DNA from: Neobacillus endophyticus
Lineage (GTDB): Bacteria; Bacillota; Bacilli; Bacillales; Cytobacillaceae
NCBI RefSeq assembly: GCF_013248975.1
Contig: NZ_JABRWH010000001.1
Location: 3,244,001-3,308,000, forward strand
Length of the DNA stretch: 64,000 bases
Direction of reading: 5' to 3'
Shown here piece by piece: positions 49,126 to 58,426 of this stretch. Both the position numbers and the translations under genes were made by a program. Under the pieces are notes generated by a model. It had not been told where the DNA came from and searched no databases. It saw only the letters and a program-made list of their open reading frames with translations. Position 1 is the first letter of the stretch. Each line of letters starts with the position of its first letter.

Positions 49126-50856
49126 ATGATCAATCAACTTTCATGGAAAGTTGGCGGACAACAAGGGGAAGGTATTGAAAGTACTGGAGAAATCTTTGCG
49201 ATCGCACTGAATCGACTGGGATATTACTTGTATGGTTATCGTCACTTTTCATCACGTATCAAAGGCGGTCACACAAACAACAAGATCAGAGTAAGTACAA
49301 CTGAAGTTCGTTCCATTTCAGATGATCTTGATATCCTAGTAGCTTTTGACCAGGAAACCATTGACTTGAATTACAAAGAACTGCAAAGCAAAGGTGTAAT
49401 CCTTGCAGATTCAAAGTTTGACCCTAAGAAGCCAGAAGATACGCAAGCTTCATTGTATGCGGTTCCTTTTACAGAAATTGCTACAGGTTTAGGAACTTCT
49501 TTAATGAAAAACATGGTGGCAATTGGTGCTACTTCCGCAGTTTTAGACCTAGATATTCATGTGTTTGAAGAAGTAGTTCGTGAAATTTTTGGCAAAAAAG
49601 GCGAACAAGTAGTAGCGAAAAACATGGAAGCTATTCAAGCCGGATTCGATTATATGAAAGAAAAAATGGACGGTAATGTTCCAACTATGGTGCTTGATAA
49701 AGCTGATGGTAAACATCGTATGTTCATGATTGGTAACGATGCCATTGCATTAGGAGCGCTTGCCGGCGGCTGCCGTTTTATGGCTGCTTATCCAATTACG
49801 CCTGCTTCAGATATCATGGAATATTTAATTAAAAAATTACCTGCACTAGGTGGTACTGTTATTCAAACAGAAGATGAAATCGCTGCTTGTACAATGACAA
49901 TTGGCGCTGCATATGGCGGTGTTCGTGCTCTTACAGCTTCATCAGGACCAGGATTATCATTAAAGGCCGAAGCAATTGGTTTATCCGGTATTACCGAAAC
50001 TCCTATTGTAATCGTTGACACCCAACGTGGCGGTCCTTCTACAGGTTTGCCAACAAAACAAGAACAGTCAGATTTAATGGCCATGATTTATGGAACTCAC
50101 GGAGAAATTCCAAAAATCGTTCTTGCTCCAAGTACAGTAGAAGAAGCATTCTATGATACAGCTGAGGCATTCAACCTTGCAGAAGAATACCAATGCCCAG
50201 TTATCGTATTATCAGATCTTCAATTATCCCTTGGAAAACAAACAGTAGAACCGCTTGATTTCTCAAAAGTTGAAATTCGCCGTGGTAAGCTTTTAAATGA
50301 AGAGCTACCAGAATCCGATGGCTACTTCAAACGTTATGAAGTAACGGAAGACGGAATTTCACCACGTGTTATTCCTGGTATGAAAAATGGTATTCACCAT
50401 GTTACAGGTGTAGAACATGCTGAAAATGGTAAGCCATCTGAATCTGCTACAAACCGTATTGCCCAAATGGACAAACGTATGCGAAAAATTGAAAATATCC
50501 GTTTCAACACACCAGTATACACAAATGCTCCACATGAAGAAGCAGATGTGTTAATCGTTGGTTTCAACTCAACCCGCGGTGCAATTGAAGAAGCAATGGG
50601 CCGCCTTGAAAAAGATGGAATGAAAGTGAATCATGCACATGTAAGATTAATCTACCCTTTCCCTACAGACGAATTATTACCACTTATTCGTTCTGCAAAG
50701 AAAGTCCTTGTTGTTGAGAATAATGCAACAGGACAATTAGCAAACTTAATTAAAATGAATGTGGGACATGCTGAGAAAATCACGAAGTTTGTCAAGTATG
50801 ATGGAAATCCATTCCTACCACACGAAGTTTATTCAAAATGCAAGGAGTTGTTCTAA
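49126..50856 (+). CDS. korA: 2-oxoacid:ferredoxin oxidoreductase, alpha (gamma-alpha fused) subunit
   Basis: Part of the enzyme that decarboxylates a 2-oxoacid (probably 2-oxoglutarate) to acyl-CoA with ferredoxin as electron acceptor. The N-terminal gamma-type domain (about 1-185: GGQQGEGIESTGEIFA, FSSRIKGGHTNNKIR) is fused to the alpha pyrimidine-binding domain with AAYPITPASDIMEYL (about 221-235). The C-terminal domain II has the VNHAHVRLIYPFP segment. At 576 aa it is the fused form. It is immediately followed by korB. Codon use suggests high expression. Confidence 0.92.
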   Translation: MINQLSWKVGGQQGEGIESTGEIFAIALNRLGYYLYGYRHFSSRIKGGHTNNKIRVSTTEVRSISDDLDILVAFDQETIDLNYKELQSKGVILADSKFDPKKPEDTQASLYAVPFTEIATGLGTSLMKNMVAIGATSAVLDLDIHVFEEVVREIFGKKGEQVVAKNMEAIQAGFDYMKEKMDGNVPTMVLDKADGKHRMFMIGNDAIALGALAGGCRFMAAYPITPASDIMEYLIKKLPALGGTVIQTEDEIAACTMTIGAAYGGVRALTASSGPGLSLKAEAIGLSGITETPIVIVDTQRGGPSTGLPTKQEQSDLMAMIYGTHGEIPKIVLAPSTVEEAFYDTAEAFNLAEEYQCPVIVLSDLQLSLGKQTVEPLDFSKVEIRRGKLLNEELPESDGYFKRYEVTEDGISPRVIPGMKNGIHHVTGVEHAENGKPSESATNRIAQMDKRMRKIENIRFNTPVYTNAPHEEADVLIVGFNSTRGAIEEAMGRLEKDGMKVNHAHVRLIYPFPTDELLPLIRSAKKVLVVENNATGQLANLIKMNVGHAEKITKFVKYDGNPFLPHEVYSKCKELF

Positions 50857-51723
50857 ATGGCCACTTTTAAAGACTTCCGTAATGACGTAAAACCTAACTG
50901 GTGCCCTGGCTGTGGTGACTTCTCTGTACAAGCGGCGATTCAACGTGCTGCTGCAAATGTTGGTTTAGTGCCAGAAAATCTTGCAATTGTTTCTGGTATA
51001 GGCTGTTCAGGCCGTATCTCTGGCTATATTAACTCTTACGGTTTTCATGGAATCCATGGCCGTTCACTTCCAATTGCACAAGGTGTAAAAATGGCAAATC
51101 GCGATTTAACAGTTATCGCTTCCGGTGGTGACGGTGATGGCTTTGCTATTGGTATGGGACATACTGTTCATGCTATTCGCCGTAATCTAGATATTACGTA
51201 TATTGTTATGGACAACCAAATCTACGGATTAACAAAAGGTCAAACATCGCCAAGGTCGGCTATGGGCTTTAAAACAAAATCTACTCCATCAGGATCCATT
51301 GAACCAGCAATTTCACCAATGGAAATGGCATTGACAGTTGGAGCTACATTTGTTGCTCAAAGTTTCTCAACAGACCTGAAAGATCTTGTTGCATTAATTG
51401 AGGCAGGTATCAATCATAAAGGCTTCTCTTTAATCAACGTATTTAGTCCATGTGTTACTTATAATAAGATTAACACCTATGATTGGTTTAAAGAAAACCT
51501 AACAAAATTAAGTGATGTTGAAGGTTACGACCCATCAAACCGTGAATTGGCTATGCAAACTCTAATGAAAAACAATGGTCTAGTAACTGGTTTGATTTAC
51601 CAAAACACTGAGCGTCAATCTTATCAGGAATTAATTCCTGGATACGCTGAAGAACCACTAACACAAGTAGACCTTAACCTTGAGCAATCTCATTTTGATA
51701 AATTAGTTGCTGAGTTTATGTAA
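50857..51723 (+). CDS. korB: 2-oxoacid:ferredoxin oxidoreductase, beta subunit
   Basis: The thiamine diphosphate-binding subunit (288 aa). NWCPGCGDFSVQAAI at the N-terminus, IGCSGRISGYI, and the TPP/Mg motif GGDGDGFAIGMGHT...NQIYGLTKGQTSP are intact. CPGC and further cysteines bind a 4Fe-4S cluster. Its ATG directly follows the korA stop, so the two are coupled. In B. subtilis tdh-kbl lie at this place between spoVS and miaB. Confidence 0.93.
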   Translation: MATFKDFRNDVKPNWCPGCGDFSVQAAIQRAAANVGLVPENLAIVSGIGCSGRISGYINSYGFHGIHGRSLPIAQGVKMANRDLTVIASGGDGDGFAIGMGHTVHAIRRNLDITYIVMDNQIYGLTKGQTSPRSAMGFKTKSTPSGSIEPAISPMEMALTVGATFVAQSFSTDLKDLVALIEAGINHKGFSLINVFSPCVTYNKINTYDWFKENLTKLSDVEGYDPSNRELAMQTLMKNNGLVTGLIYQNTERQSYQELIPGYAEEPLTQVDLNLEQSHFDKLVAEFM

Positions 51724-51737
51724 TTAGCAAAAAAGAA

Positions 51738-51780
51738 ATCCCGTGGAATTCAATTCCACGGGATATTCTATTGTTTTCAA
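51738..51780 (+). terminator. Hairpin/terminator after korB
   Basis: A 13-bp perfect inverted repeat, ATCCCGTGGAATT and AATTCCACGGGAT, with a 1-base centre. The following T tract is imperfect (ATTCTATTGTTTT). Confidence 0.75.
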
Positions 51781-51911
51781 TACCTATAACCTTTATACTA
51801 TTATAATGTGCAGTATAGCCAAAAACTTGAAAATCATAAGTTTAAAAAGGTAAAAAAATGCAAAAATGAGTCTAATAGTAGTAAAATGATTGAAAGGGGC
51901 TTAATCAACAT

Positions 51912-53456
51912 ATGAACGAGAAACAACGAGTGGAAAGTCAGCAAGCAAAAACTGTTAATTCTTCGGACAAAAAATCCGTAAAGGATTACAGCAAATATTT
52001 TGAAACAGTCATCACCGCACCTTCTTTAAAAGAAGCTAAGCAACGCGGTAAAGAAGAAGTTAAATATCATCATGATTTCTCCATACCTGAGCAATTTCGC
52101 GGGATGGGAGAGGGCCGTAAATTCTATATCCGAACTTATGGATGTCAAATGAATGAGCATGACACGGAAGTCATGGCAGGCATTTTTATGGCATTGGGCT
52201 ATGAGCCAACAGACAGGACAGAGGATGCCAATGTCATTCTTCTCAATACGTGTGCGATCCGTGAAAACGCAGAAAACAAAGTATTTGGTGAGCTTGGACA
52301 TCTTAAAGCTTTAAAGACAGAGAAACCTGATCTATTGCTTGGTGTCTGCGGTTGTATGTCCCAGGAAGAATCGGTAGTTAATAAAATTTTAAAAACATAT
52401 CAGCAAGTTGACATGATTTTTGGTACTCACAATATTCACCGTTTGCCTCATATTTTAAATGAAGCTTATTTGTCAAAGGAAATGGTAGTAGAAGTATGGT
52501 CTAAGGAAGGGGATGTTATTGAAAACCTTCCAAAAGTCCGTCGCGGCAATATTAAGGGATGGGTAAATATTATGTATGGCTGCGATAAATTCTGTACGTA
52601 TTGTATCGTACCATATACCCGCGGTAAAGAGCGGAGCCGCAGACCAGAAGAAATTATTCAAGAGGTCCGTCATTTGGCTGCCCAAGGCTACCAAGAAATT
52701 ACGCTTCTTGGTCAAAACGTGAATGCATACGGCAAAGATTTCGAGGATATTAAATACGGACTTGGCGAACTTATGGATGAAATTCGTAAGATTGATATTC
52801 CGAGAATTCGATTTACAACCAGCCATCCACGCGACTTTGATGATCGTCTAATTGAAGTGCTGGCAAAAGGCGGCAATTTGATGAACCATATTCATTTGCC
52901 TGTACAGTCTGGTTCAACAGATGTTTTAAAAATTATGGCACGAAAATATACGAGAGAACAATACCTGGAGCTTGTTAGAAAAATTAAAGCAGCCATTCCT
53001 GATGTATCTTTCACAACTGATATTATTGTTGGCTATCCTAATGAGACAGAAGAACAATTTGAAGAAACGCTTTCACTTTATCGTGAGGTAGGCTTTGAAT
53101 CTGCCTATACCTTTATCTATTCTCCGCGTGAAGGTACACCAGCCGCGAAAATGGAAGATAATGTTCCAATGGAAGTTAAGAAGTTACGCCTACAACGCTT
53201 AAACGATTTAGTGAATGAGCTTTCAGCAAAGGCTCTGAAAACATATGAAGGTCAAGTTGTCGAGGTTCTTGTAGATGGGGAAAGTAAGAACAATCCAGAT
53301 GTTCTTGCAGGCTATACAACTAAGAATAAGCTAGTTAACTTTACGGGTCCAAAATCTGCAATTGGTAAAATTGTTAAGGTGAAAATTAACGATGCCAAAA
53401 CATGGTCATTAAATGGAGAAATGATAGACGAATTTAAACCAGCAGAGGTGAAATAA
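51912..53456 (+). CDS. miaB: tRNA-2-methylthio-N6-dimethylallyladenosine synthase MiaB
   Basis: A radical SAM methylthiotransferase acting on A37 of tRNAs. The UPF0004 domain carries three cysteines ([26 protein letters not shown], about 77-150) for the auxiliary cluster; the radical SAM motif is [15 protein letters not shown] (about 225); a TRAM domain ends the protein (about 440-510). At 514 aa it matches the bacillus form with its extra N-terminal extension. It is followed 1 bp later by ymcA. Confidence 0.97.
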   Translation: MNEKQRVESQQAKTVNSSDKKSVKDYSKYFETVITAPSLKEAKQRGKEEVKYHHDFSIPEQFRGMGEGRKFYIRTYGCQMNEHDTEVMAGIFMALGYEPTDRTEDANVILLNTCAIRENAENKVFGELGHLKALKTEKPDLLLGVCGCMSQEESVVNKILKTYQQVDMIFGTHNIHRLPHILNEAYLSKEMVVEVWSKEGDVIENLPKVRRGNIKGWVNIMYGCDKFCTYCIVPYTRGKERSRRPEEIIQEVRHLAAQGYQEITLLGQNVNAYGKDFEDIKYGLGELMDEIRKIDIPRIRFTTSHPRDFDDRLIEVLAKGGNLMNHIHLPVQSGSTDVLKIMARKYTREQYLELVRKIKAAIPDVSFTTDIIVGYPNETEEQFEETLSLYREVGFESAYTFIYSPREGTPAAKMEDNVPMEVKKLRLQRLNDLVNELSAKALKTYEGQVVEVLVDGESKNNPDVLAGYTTKNKLVNFTGPKSAIGKIVKVKINDAKTWSLNGEMIDEFKPAEVK

Positions 53457-53457
53457 A

Positions 53458-53910
53458 GTGGCGAAGTATACTAGAGATGAAATCGTCGCTCGTGCCAAGG
53501 ACTTAGCACGCATGATTGCAGAAACAGATGAAGTCGATTTCTTCAAACGGGCCGAAGCGCAGATTCATGAAAATAAGAAGGTAAGTACGCTTATTTCTGA
53601 CATTAAAGGTTTGCAAAAACAAGCAGTCAACCTACAGCATTATGGTAAATCTGAAGCTTTGAAGAAAGTTGAAGAGAAGCTTACAACACTTGAAAGTGAA
53701 CTGGATGAAATTCCTGTTGTACAAGAATTTAAACATTCACAGGTAGAAGTTAATGACTTGCTGCAACTGATTGCTGCAACAATCTCAAACACGGTTACCG
53801 ACGAAATTATTATTGCAACAGGCGGAGACTTATTAAGCGGCGAGACAGGAGCAAGCCTTAAAAATGGCGGCGCTGCCTGCGAAGGCCACGATGAGTGTGA
53901 TCACGAATAA
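53458..53910 (+). CDS. ymcA: RicA (YmcA) subunit of the Y-complex
   Basis: A 150-aa helical protein of the Com_YlbF family. With YlbF (RicF) and YaaT (RicT) it forms the Fe-S Ric complex that steers RNase Y mRNA maturation and sporulation/biofilm commitment. The family core (AKDLARMIAETDEVDFFKRAEAQIHEN...ATISNTVTDEII.ATGGDLLSGETG) is clear. The C-terminus ends ACEGHDECDHE, with two cysteines and three histidines, probably metal or Fe-S ligands. The start is GTG, 1 bp after miaB. Confidence 0.94.
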   Translation: MAKYTRDEIVARAKDLARMIAETDEVDFFKRAEAQIHENKKVSTLISDIKGLQKQAVNLQHYGKSEALKKVEEKLTTLESELDEIPVVQEFKHSQVEVNDLLQLIAATISNTVTDEIIIATGGDLLSGETGASLKNGGAACEGHDECDHE

Positions 53911-53953
53911 AAAATAAAGCTGGGCTGTTAAAAGGCCTGGCTTTATTTTTTTG
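53911..53953 (+). terminator. Terminator after ymcA
   Basis: AAAATAAAGC and GCTTTATTTT outer stem with an inner GGGC and GCCT pairing, then TTT. Confidence 0.85.
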
Positions 53954-54076
53954 TCTTTTTTTTATAAAAATTACCTTCTCACATGTCCTTGACTTAATGA
54001 CACACACCTAAACGCATCCCGCATAATATGAATCATGACTAAACATTTAACCAGTATTCGTAAATTTATATATCAC

Positions 54077-54102
54077 ACTAGTCTAGACATTGGCATAGGA
54101 TG
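54077..54102 (+). promoter_or_regulatory. Possible sigma-K promoter of cotE
   Basis: AC (54077-54078), a 15-bp spacer and CATAGGATG (54094-54102), the same CATAnGATG form as ahead of dpaA. cotE in B. subtilis has sigma-E and sigma-K promoters. A weaker sigma-E/K-like match lies near 54023. Confidence 0.4.
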
Positions 54103-54134
54103 AAATGAAACTGAATGAGGAGGGTTCGCGCAAA

Positions 54135-54680
54135 ATGGGAGAATATAGAGAGATTATAACCAAGGCGGTAGTAGCGAAAGGACGTAAATTTACCCAGTCC
54201 AATCATACGATTAGCCCGGCACATAATCCAACCAGTATTCTGGGCTGCTGGATTATCAACCATAAATACAACGCGAAAAAAGTTGGCAAAACAGTAGAGA
54301 TACACGGCTCTTATGATATCAATGTTTGGTACTCCTTCAATGATAATACCAAAACGGAAGTAGTTACTGAACGTGTTCAATATACGGATGTCATTAAGCT
54401 GAAATACCGGGATCACGATGCCATGGATGATAATGAAATCGTCGCCCGAGTATTGCAGCAGCCGAATTGCACCGAAGCTGTTATTTCCCCTAATGGAAAT
54501 CGTATCATCGTTCATGTGGAAAGGGAGTTCCTTGTCGAGGTGATCGGCGAAACAAAGGTTTGTGTCCGTATCAATCCAGAGGGCTGCAAAGATGATGATG
54601 ATGAATGGTGCAATGATGTCGACGACGAAGAATTCGAAGAATTAAATCCTGATTTCTTAGTTGGCGGCGAAGAGGAATAA
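54135..54680 (+). CDS. cotE: Outer spore coat morphogenetic protein CotE
   Basis: CotE organises assembly of the outer spore coat. The protein aligns over its whole length with B. subtilis CotE ([48 protein letters not shown]) and ends in an acidic tail ([13 protein letters not shown]). I use ATG 54135, giving 181 aa, the same as B. subtilis; GGAGGG lies 10 bases upstream, and the ATG at 54105 would lie before that site and near the presumed sigma-K start point. Confidence 0.96.
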   Translation: MGEYREIITKAVVAKGRKFTQSNHTISPAHNPTSILGCWIINHKYNAKKVGKTVEIHGSYDINVWYSFNDNTKTEVVTERVQYTDVIKLKYRDHDAMDDNEIVARVLQQPNCTEAVISPNGNRIIVHVEREFLVEVIGETKVCVRINPEGCKDDDDEWCNDVDDEEFEELNPDFLVGGEEE

Positions 54681-54684
54681 CCAT

Positions 54685-54717
54685 AACTAGGAAGGTTTTA
54701 CTTCCTAGTTTTTTTCT
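54685..54717 (+). terminator. Terminator after cotE
   Basis: AACTAGGAAG and CTTCCTAGTT form a 10-bp perfect stem with loop GTTTTA, then TTTTT. Confidence 0.92.
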
Positions 54718-54758
54718 TTTAATTGCTTTTTCTGGTGAATTTTTAACAAGGGAATTTA

Positions 54759-54781
54759 GCACCCTATTTTTTAGGGGGTGC
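54759..54781 (+). promoter_or_regulatory. Hairpin masking the ribosome site of the small gene at 54787
   Basis: GCACCC (54759-54764) can pair with GGGTGC (54776-54781), which contains most of the ribosome site AGGGGGTG. This would lower translation unless opened. Function is inferred. Confidence 0.4.
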
Positions 54782-54786
54782 ACAAA

Positions 54787-54987
54787 ATGGAAGCAAACAA
54801 ACCTGGGAACAAAAAGCTGCCTGATTTTGATCAACTAACGGACCGAGTCATTTTAGATAGTCCATCGGAGCCAATGTTAGTAATCAAAACTAACTTAGAT
54901 CCAAAGGATGCAACAGAAAATAATCCTTACATTCATCATCAAAATGAAAAAAATGAAAAGGAATTAAAAGATTTTTTTAATGAGTAA
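54787..54987 (+). CDS. Small hypothetical protein
   Basis: I do not recognise this 66-aa protein. It is hydrophilic and charged, with many Asn, Lys, Asp and Glu, no cysteine, and no membrane segment (MEANKPGNKKLPDFDQL..., ending ELKDFFNE). I use ATG 54787 because AGGGGGTG ends 6 bases upstream; the GTG at 54778 lies in that site. A good ribosome site and terminators on both sides support a real gene. Its position after cotE could mean a spore role, but nothing in the sequence shows it. Confidence 0.7.
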   Translation: MEANKPGNKKLPDFDQLTDRVILDSPSEPMLVIKTNLDPKDATENNPYIHHQNEKNEKELKDFFNE

Positions 54988-55014
54988 AAGCCAGGCTTAT
55001 TCCTGGCTTTTTTC
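54986..55014. terminator. Bidirectional terminator between the small gene and the GNAT gene
   Basis: AAAGCCAGG and CCTGGCTTT stem with T runs on both strands; it overlaps the end of the minus-strand GNAT gene. Confidence 0.88.
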
Positions 55015-55548
55015 CCATTCTGGTTTTAAGAGTGATAATACAATCGTATCATTGGATCGATTATTTTGCCTGATATATCCTCTTAGTAAACCTTCTTCCA
55101 TAAAGCCCAGCTTTTTAAGAAGATGGAGGGATGCTTCGTTCTCAGGGTAAACAACGGCTCCGACCCGATATAAATCAAGTTTATTGAAACTAAAATTCAG
55201 TACTTCATTAATGGCCTCCATCGCAAAACCTTTTCTCCAGTAGGATGGATGTAATTCATAGCCGATTTCTGCACGCAGATTCTTAAGTTGTAGTGCATTA
55301 AGGCCTAAAGTGCCGATAATTTTTTGGTTTTCCTTTAATTTGATGCCCCAACGAATTCCACGCTGCTCCAAAAAATTTTTATGAAAAATATCAATCAGCC
55401 TAGAAGCTTCTGCCGGCAGGGTGAAAGGGTCTGTACCGTAAAACCTTGTAACCTCTTCGATTGATAAAATTTCAAATAAGCTGTTGTCATGACGGTGTGT
55501 CAATTCAATTAATTTTAAGCGTTTGGTTTCTAATAATGGAAAATTCAC
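54997..55548 (-). CDS. GNAT family N-acetyltransferase (RimJ/RimL type)
   Basis: A 183-aa acetyltransferase of the Acetyltransf_3 type. Typical features are LETKRLKLIELTHRHDNSLFEILS at the N-terminus, IGTLGLNAL, the acetyl-CoA loop YWRKGFAMEAI and NEASLHLLKKLGFMEEGLLRGYI. It resembles ribosomal-protein alanine acetyltransferases and small resistance/modification enzymes, but the substrate is not predictable. The start is GTG with GAGGGT upstream. It is transcribed opposite to its neighbours. Confidence 0.9.
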   Translation of the reverse strand: MNFPLLETKRLKLIELTHRHDNSLFEILSIEEVTRFYGTDPFTLPAEASRLIDIFHKNFLEQRGIRWGIKLKENQKIIGTLGLNALQLKNLRAEIGYELHPSYWRKGFAMEAINEVLNFSFNKLDLYRVGAVVYPENEASLHLLKKLGFMEEGLLRGYIRQNNRSNDTIVLSLLKPEWEKSQE

Positions 55549-55651
55549 GGTTTACCCTCTCTTTCACTATATAACTCCTTAAAGTCCTAAATTTAGTTTA
55601 CATGGAGTAAAAATATAAATAAAGGGTTTTAAAAGTTAGTAGGTGGCAAAA

Positions 55652-56296
55652 ATGCTAATGGATCACTATTTAAGATTAGTAGAAACCGATTTATTGCCAA
55701 AAATACAGTTAATTACCGACAGTCCAGTTGATCCCATCATTATAAAAAATCGATCTAATACATGGGAGACAATTGGCAGGGGAAATTACGCAGGCGTTTT
55801 TACGCATAAGGCAAATCCGGATTTGGCTGTGAAAGTGTATGGACGAAACCCCGAAGATCAAAAAAAAGAAATTGAAGTCTATAAACAGTTGGGGGATCAC
55901 CCTGCCTATTCTTCTTTAATTGCTTACGGTGAAAACTATTTAGTATTAAAAAAGCTTGAAGGTATTACATTATTTGAAGCCCTTGTAAAAGGAGTTCAGA
56001 TTTCGGATTCCGTCATCAAAGACGTGGATGAAGGTTTGGCATATGCCCGCAAAATCGGGCTAAACCCATATGATGTCCATGGTAAAAATGTCGTCATGTC
56101 AGAAGGCAGAGGATATATTGTTGATGTATCGGATTTTTATAAGCAGGGGCATTGCCGAAAATGGGACGATTTGAAAAAAGCTTATTACACAATTTACAAG
56201 CCTTTACTTTACAAAAATCATCCGCCAATTCCATTTTTCATTGTTGATGGCATACGAAAAGGATATCGGTTTTACCGCCGCTGGAAAAAGCATTAG
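55652..56296 (+). CDS. Small protein-kinase-fold protein
   Basis: A 214-aa protein with reduced kinase features: a glycine-rich loop (IGRGNYAGVF), the VAIK-like lysine (LAVKVYG), a helix-C-like KKEIEVYKQLG, a hinge region, a catalytic loop YDVHGKNVVM (D-x-H-x-x-N) and a metal-binding DVSDF. The usual C-lobe is shortened, and the tail is basic (KGYRFYRRWKKH). It may phosphorylate a protein or small molecule; similar short kinases occur in Bacillus (YrzF/YbdM-like). I prefer ATG 55652, with GTAGGTGG 6 bases upstream. Confidence 0.75.
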   Translation: MLMDHYLRLVETDLLPKIQLITDSPVDPIIIKNRSNTWETIGRGNYAGVFTHKANPDLAVKVYGRNPEDQKKEIEVYKQLGDHPAYSSLIAYGENYLVLKKLEGITLFEALVKGVQISDSVIKDVDEGLAYARKIGLNPYDVHGKNVVMSEGRGYIVDVSDFYKQGHCRKWDDLKKAYYTIYKPLLYKNHPPIPFFIVDGIRKGYRFYRRWKKH

Positions 56297-56318
56297 GGAA
56301 GTGGTAAAACTTCCCTAA
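56293..56318. terminator. Convergent hairpin between the kinase-fold gene and metG
   Basis: TTAGGGAAGT and ACTTCCCTAA form a 10-bp perfect stem at the meeting point of two convergent genes. The T tracts are weak. Confidence 0.6.
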
Positions 56319-56323
56319 CTATG

Positions 56324-57961
56324 TTAATTTGCCTGTTTGGCTAACTGTTCAAGTTCTTCATCAATCCTTTTGACATCAATACGCTCAAACAATGGAGATA
56401 CTTCCTTTATTTGCAAGCCCCCATCAATCTGTATAGGTTTCCATGATAAATTGGTCAATCGTAAGATTTCTTGCACTTCTCCGCTTGAAAACGGCAAGAA
56501 TGGCGACAATAGCTGAGCCAGATTGGCTATTATTACGGCACAAGTAAATAAAGTATTTTTACATGATGATTTATTCTCATGAAATTGCTTCCAAGGCTGT
56601 TCATCATCAAAAAACTTATTGGCGGCGCGAATAATGTTGAAAACCTCTGCTAATGCAGCTTTAAAATGCCCCGCTTCAATCTGCTTTCCAACTACATTGT
56701 AAATTTGAAGCAATTGCTCCCACATAATAGGATCAAGTTCGCCGTCAGGAATGATTCCATCACAGCATTTTTCAATAAACTTAAGTGTACGATGGACAAA
56801 GTTCCCATAGGCACCTAGCAATTCACTATTATGACGATAAATAAACTCGCGCCATGAAAAATCGGCGTCCCGGTTTTCTGGTGCATTAATGGTTAAAAAG
56901 TAGCGAATGGAATCCGGGTGATATTTTTCTAAAATATCTGGCATCCAAACGGCCCAATTTCGGCTGGTTGAAAGTTTCTTTTTCTCTACGGTTACATATT
57001 CATTGGAAACGATATATTGGGGCAGGGCATTGCTGCCTAATCCCATTAAAATCGCCGGCCAAATAATTGTGTGAAAAGGGATATTATCTTTGCCGTGAAC
57101 ATAATAAGTTTTCGTTTGTTCACTCCAAAATGAAGAATCATCAAGCCCAGTCTCATTGGCCCATTGTTTACTCGCTGAGTAATAGCCGGACACAGCTTCA
57201 ATCCAAACATAAATTTTCTTTTCCTCATAACCTTTGACTGGAACACTGACACCTATGGGTAGATCTCTAGAAACAGCGCGGTCCTGCAGTCCTTCATCTA
57301 AATAGCGTTTTGTTAATTGAATGGCATTGTCCCGCCAAGTTTTTTGGCTGTTTGCTTTCATACAATACTGTTCCAGCTCTGATTGAAAGCTGCTGAGAGA
57401 AAAATAGAAATGTTCTGTGTTTCTGATGGATGGTGAAGTGCCGCATAATTTGCAAGTCTTATTTAATAAGTCAACCGGATCCAAAATGGCAGAACAGTAA
57501 TCGCATTGATCACCACGGGCCGGTTCTCCGCAGTGTGGACAAATTCCTTCAACATAGCGGTCCGGAAGGAATTGTTCACAAGTACCACAATAGGTTTGTT
57601 CAACTGATTTTGTGTAAATGAGCCCTTTTTTGAGCAAATCCCAAAATATATCCTGCACAATTTTATGATGATGTTCATCGTCTGTCCGGGTATAACAGTC
57701 ATATGTGAATCCCAGCTTTACAAAACAATCTTGGAATTCCTTGTGATATCGGTCAGTTACCTCTTTCGGGGAAATTCCTTCCTGCTTAGCGCGAATGGCA
57801 ATAGGTGTTCCATTACAATCACTTCCGGAAACATAAAGAACATCTTCCCCTTGCAGACGATAGTACTTAGCCAAAATATCGCCTGGCAAAAGACTAGAGA
57901 TATGTCCTAAATGTAATGAACCATTCGCGTAGGGCCATGCCCCTCCAATAAAAATACTCAT
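56324..57961 (-). CDS. metG: Methionine--tRNA ligase, short form
   Basis: It charges tRNA-Met. The class I HIGH motif reads HLGH (residues 17-20) and KMSKS reads KLSTS (about 325). The connective domain has four zinc-type CxxC pairs (CGTC, CPHC, CDYC, CKLC, about 122-175), i.e. the two-knuckle E. coli-like type. At 545 aa it lacks the C-terminal tRNA-binding domain of B. subtilis MetS (about 664 aa). It sits in an accessory region behind a T-box leader. It is probably a second MetRS; such paralogues in B. anthracis and S. pneumoniae resist MetRS inhibitors. The start ATG has GGAGG upstream. Confidence 0.93.
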   Translation of the reverse strand: MSIFIGGAWPYANGSLHLGHISSLLPGDILAKYYRLQGEDVLYVSGSDCNGTPIAIRAKQEGISPKEVTDRYHKEFQDCFVKLGFTYDCYTRTDDEHHHKIVQDIFWDLLKKGLIYTKSVEQTYCGTCEQFLPDRYVEGICPHCGEPARGDQCDYCSAILDPVDLLNKTCKLCGTSPSIRNTEHFYFSLSSFQSELEQYCMKANSQKTWRDNAIQLTKRYLDEGLQDRAVSRDLPIGVSVPVKGYEEKKIYVWIEAVSGYYSASKQWANETGLDDSSFWSEQTKTYYVHGKDNIPFHTIIWPAILMGLGSNALPQYIVSNEYVTVEKKKLSTSRNWAVWMPDILEKYHPDSIRYFLTINAPENRDADFSWREFIYRHNSELLGAYGNFVHRTLKFIEKCCDGIIPDGELDPIMWEQLLQIYNVVGKQIEAGHFKAALAEVFNIIRAANKFFDDEQPWKQFHENKSSCKNTLFTCAVIIANLAQLLSPFLPFSSGEVQEILRLTNLSWKPIQIDGGLQIKEVSPLFERIDVKRIDEELEQLAKQAN

Positions 57962-57990
57962 TTGTGAAAAACCTCCATGATTTAAGAATA

Positions 57991-58304
57991 AAAATAAAAA
58001 ACCCCGCCCCTATCTAAAAACATAGATAAGGACGGGGTATGAACTCCGTGGTACCACCTTAATTTCACTGTACGTTTACACGTAAAGCCTTTACAAGTAC
58101 GGAAGTCTTAAAAAGACTCTTATACTGTGGTTTTGAAAACAAGTACCAACACTTGTCGCAGCCTACTAATAGAAAATACGTTCAGTGCGCAGCTCAGAGG
58201 CCATATTCAAACGGTCATTTTTGCTTCATTTCACCAACCGAAGCTCTCTGTAGAAAAATGTGCCCATTTTACTTTTTCTCGTCATTGCCTTTATATTGAT
58301 TTTT
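57991..58304 (-). ncRNA. T-box leader (tRNA-Met sensing) of metG
   Basis: On the minus strand the T-box sequence AAGGTGGTACCACGG (58060-58046) is followed by a strong terminator (CCCCGTCCTTATCT and its partner TAGATAGGGGCGGGG, then TTTTTT, 58038-57991). Upstream are the stem I features AGAGAG and GAATATGGCC; the specifier codon is probably AUG (58204-58202), which fits the downstream metG. Uncharged tRNA-Met would stabilise the antiterminator and turn on metG. Confidence 0.9.
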
Positions 58305-58310
58305 CTAAAT

Positions 58311-58338
58311 ATTTTATCGCAAAAATGAAAAATGTCAA
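58311..58338 (-). promoter_or_regulatory. Sigma-A promoter of the T-box metG transcript
   Basis: On the minus strand: TTGACA (58338-58333), a 16-bp spacer and TAAAAT (58316-58311). Confidence 0.75.
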
Positions 58339-58426
58339 TATAGAAAAATTTTATATTCATTCAAAATTTTTCCTAATGTTTTGTTAATATAAAAAGTACA
58401 GAGATGATCAAGGGAGGAGGGGCGCA

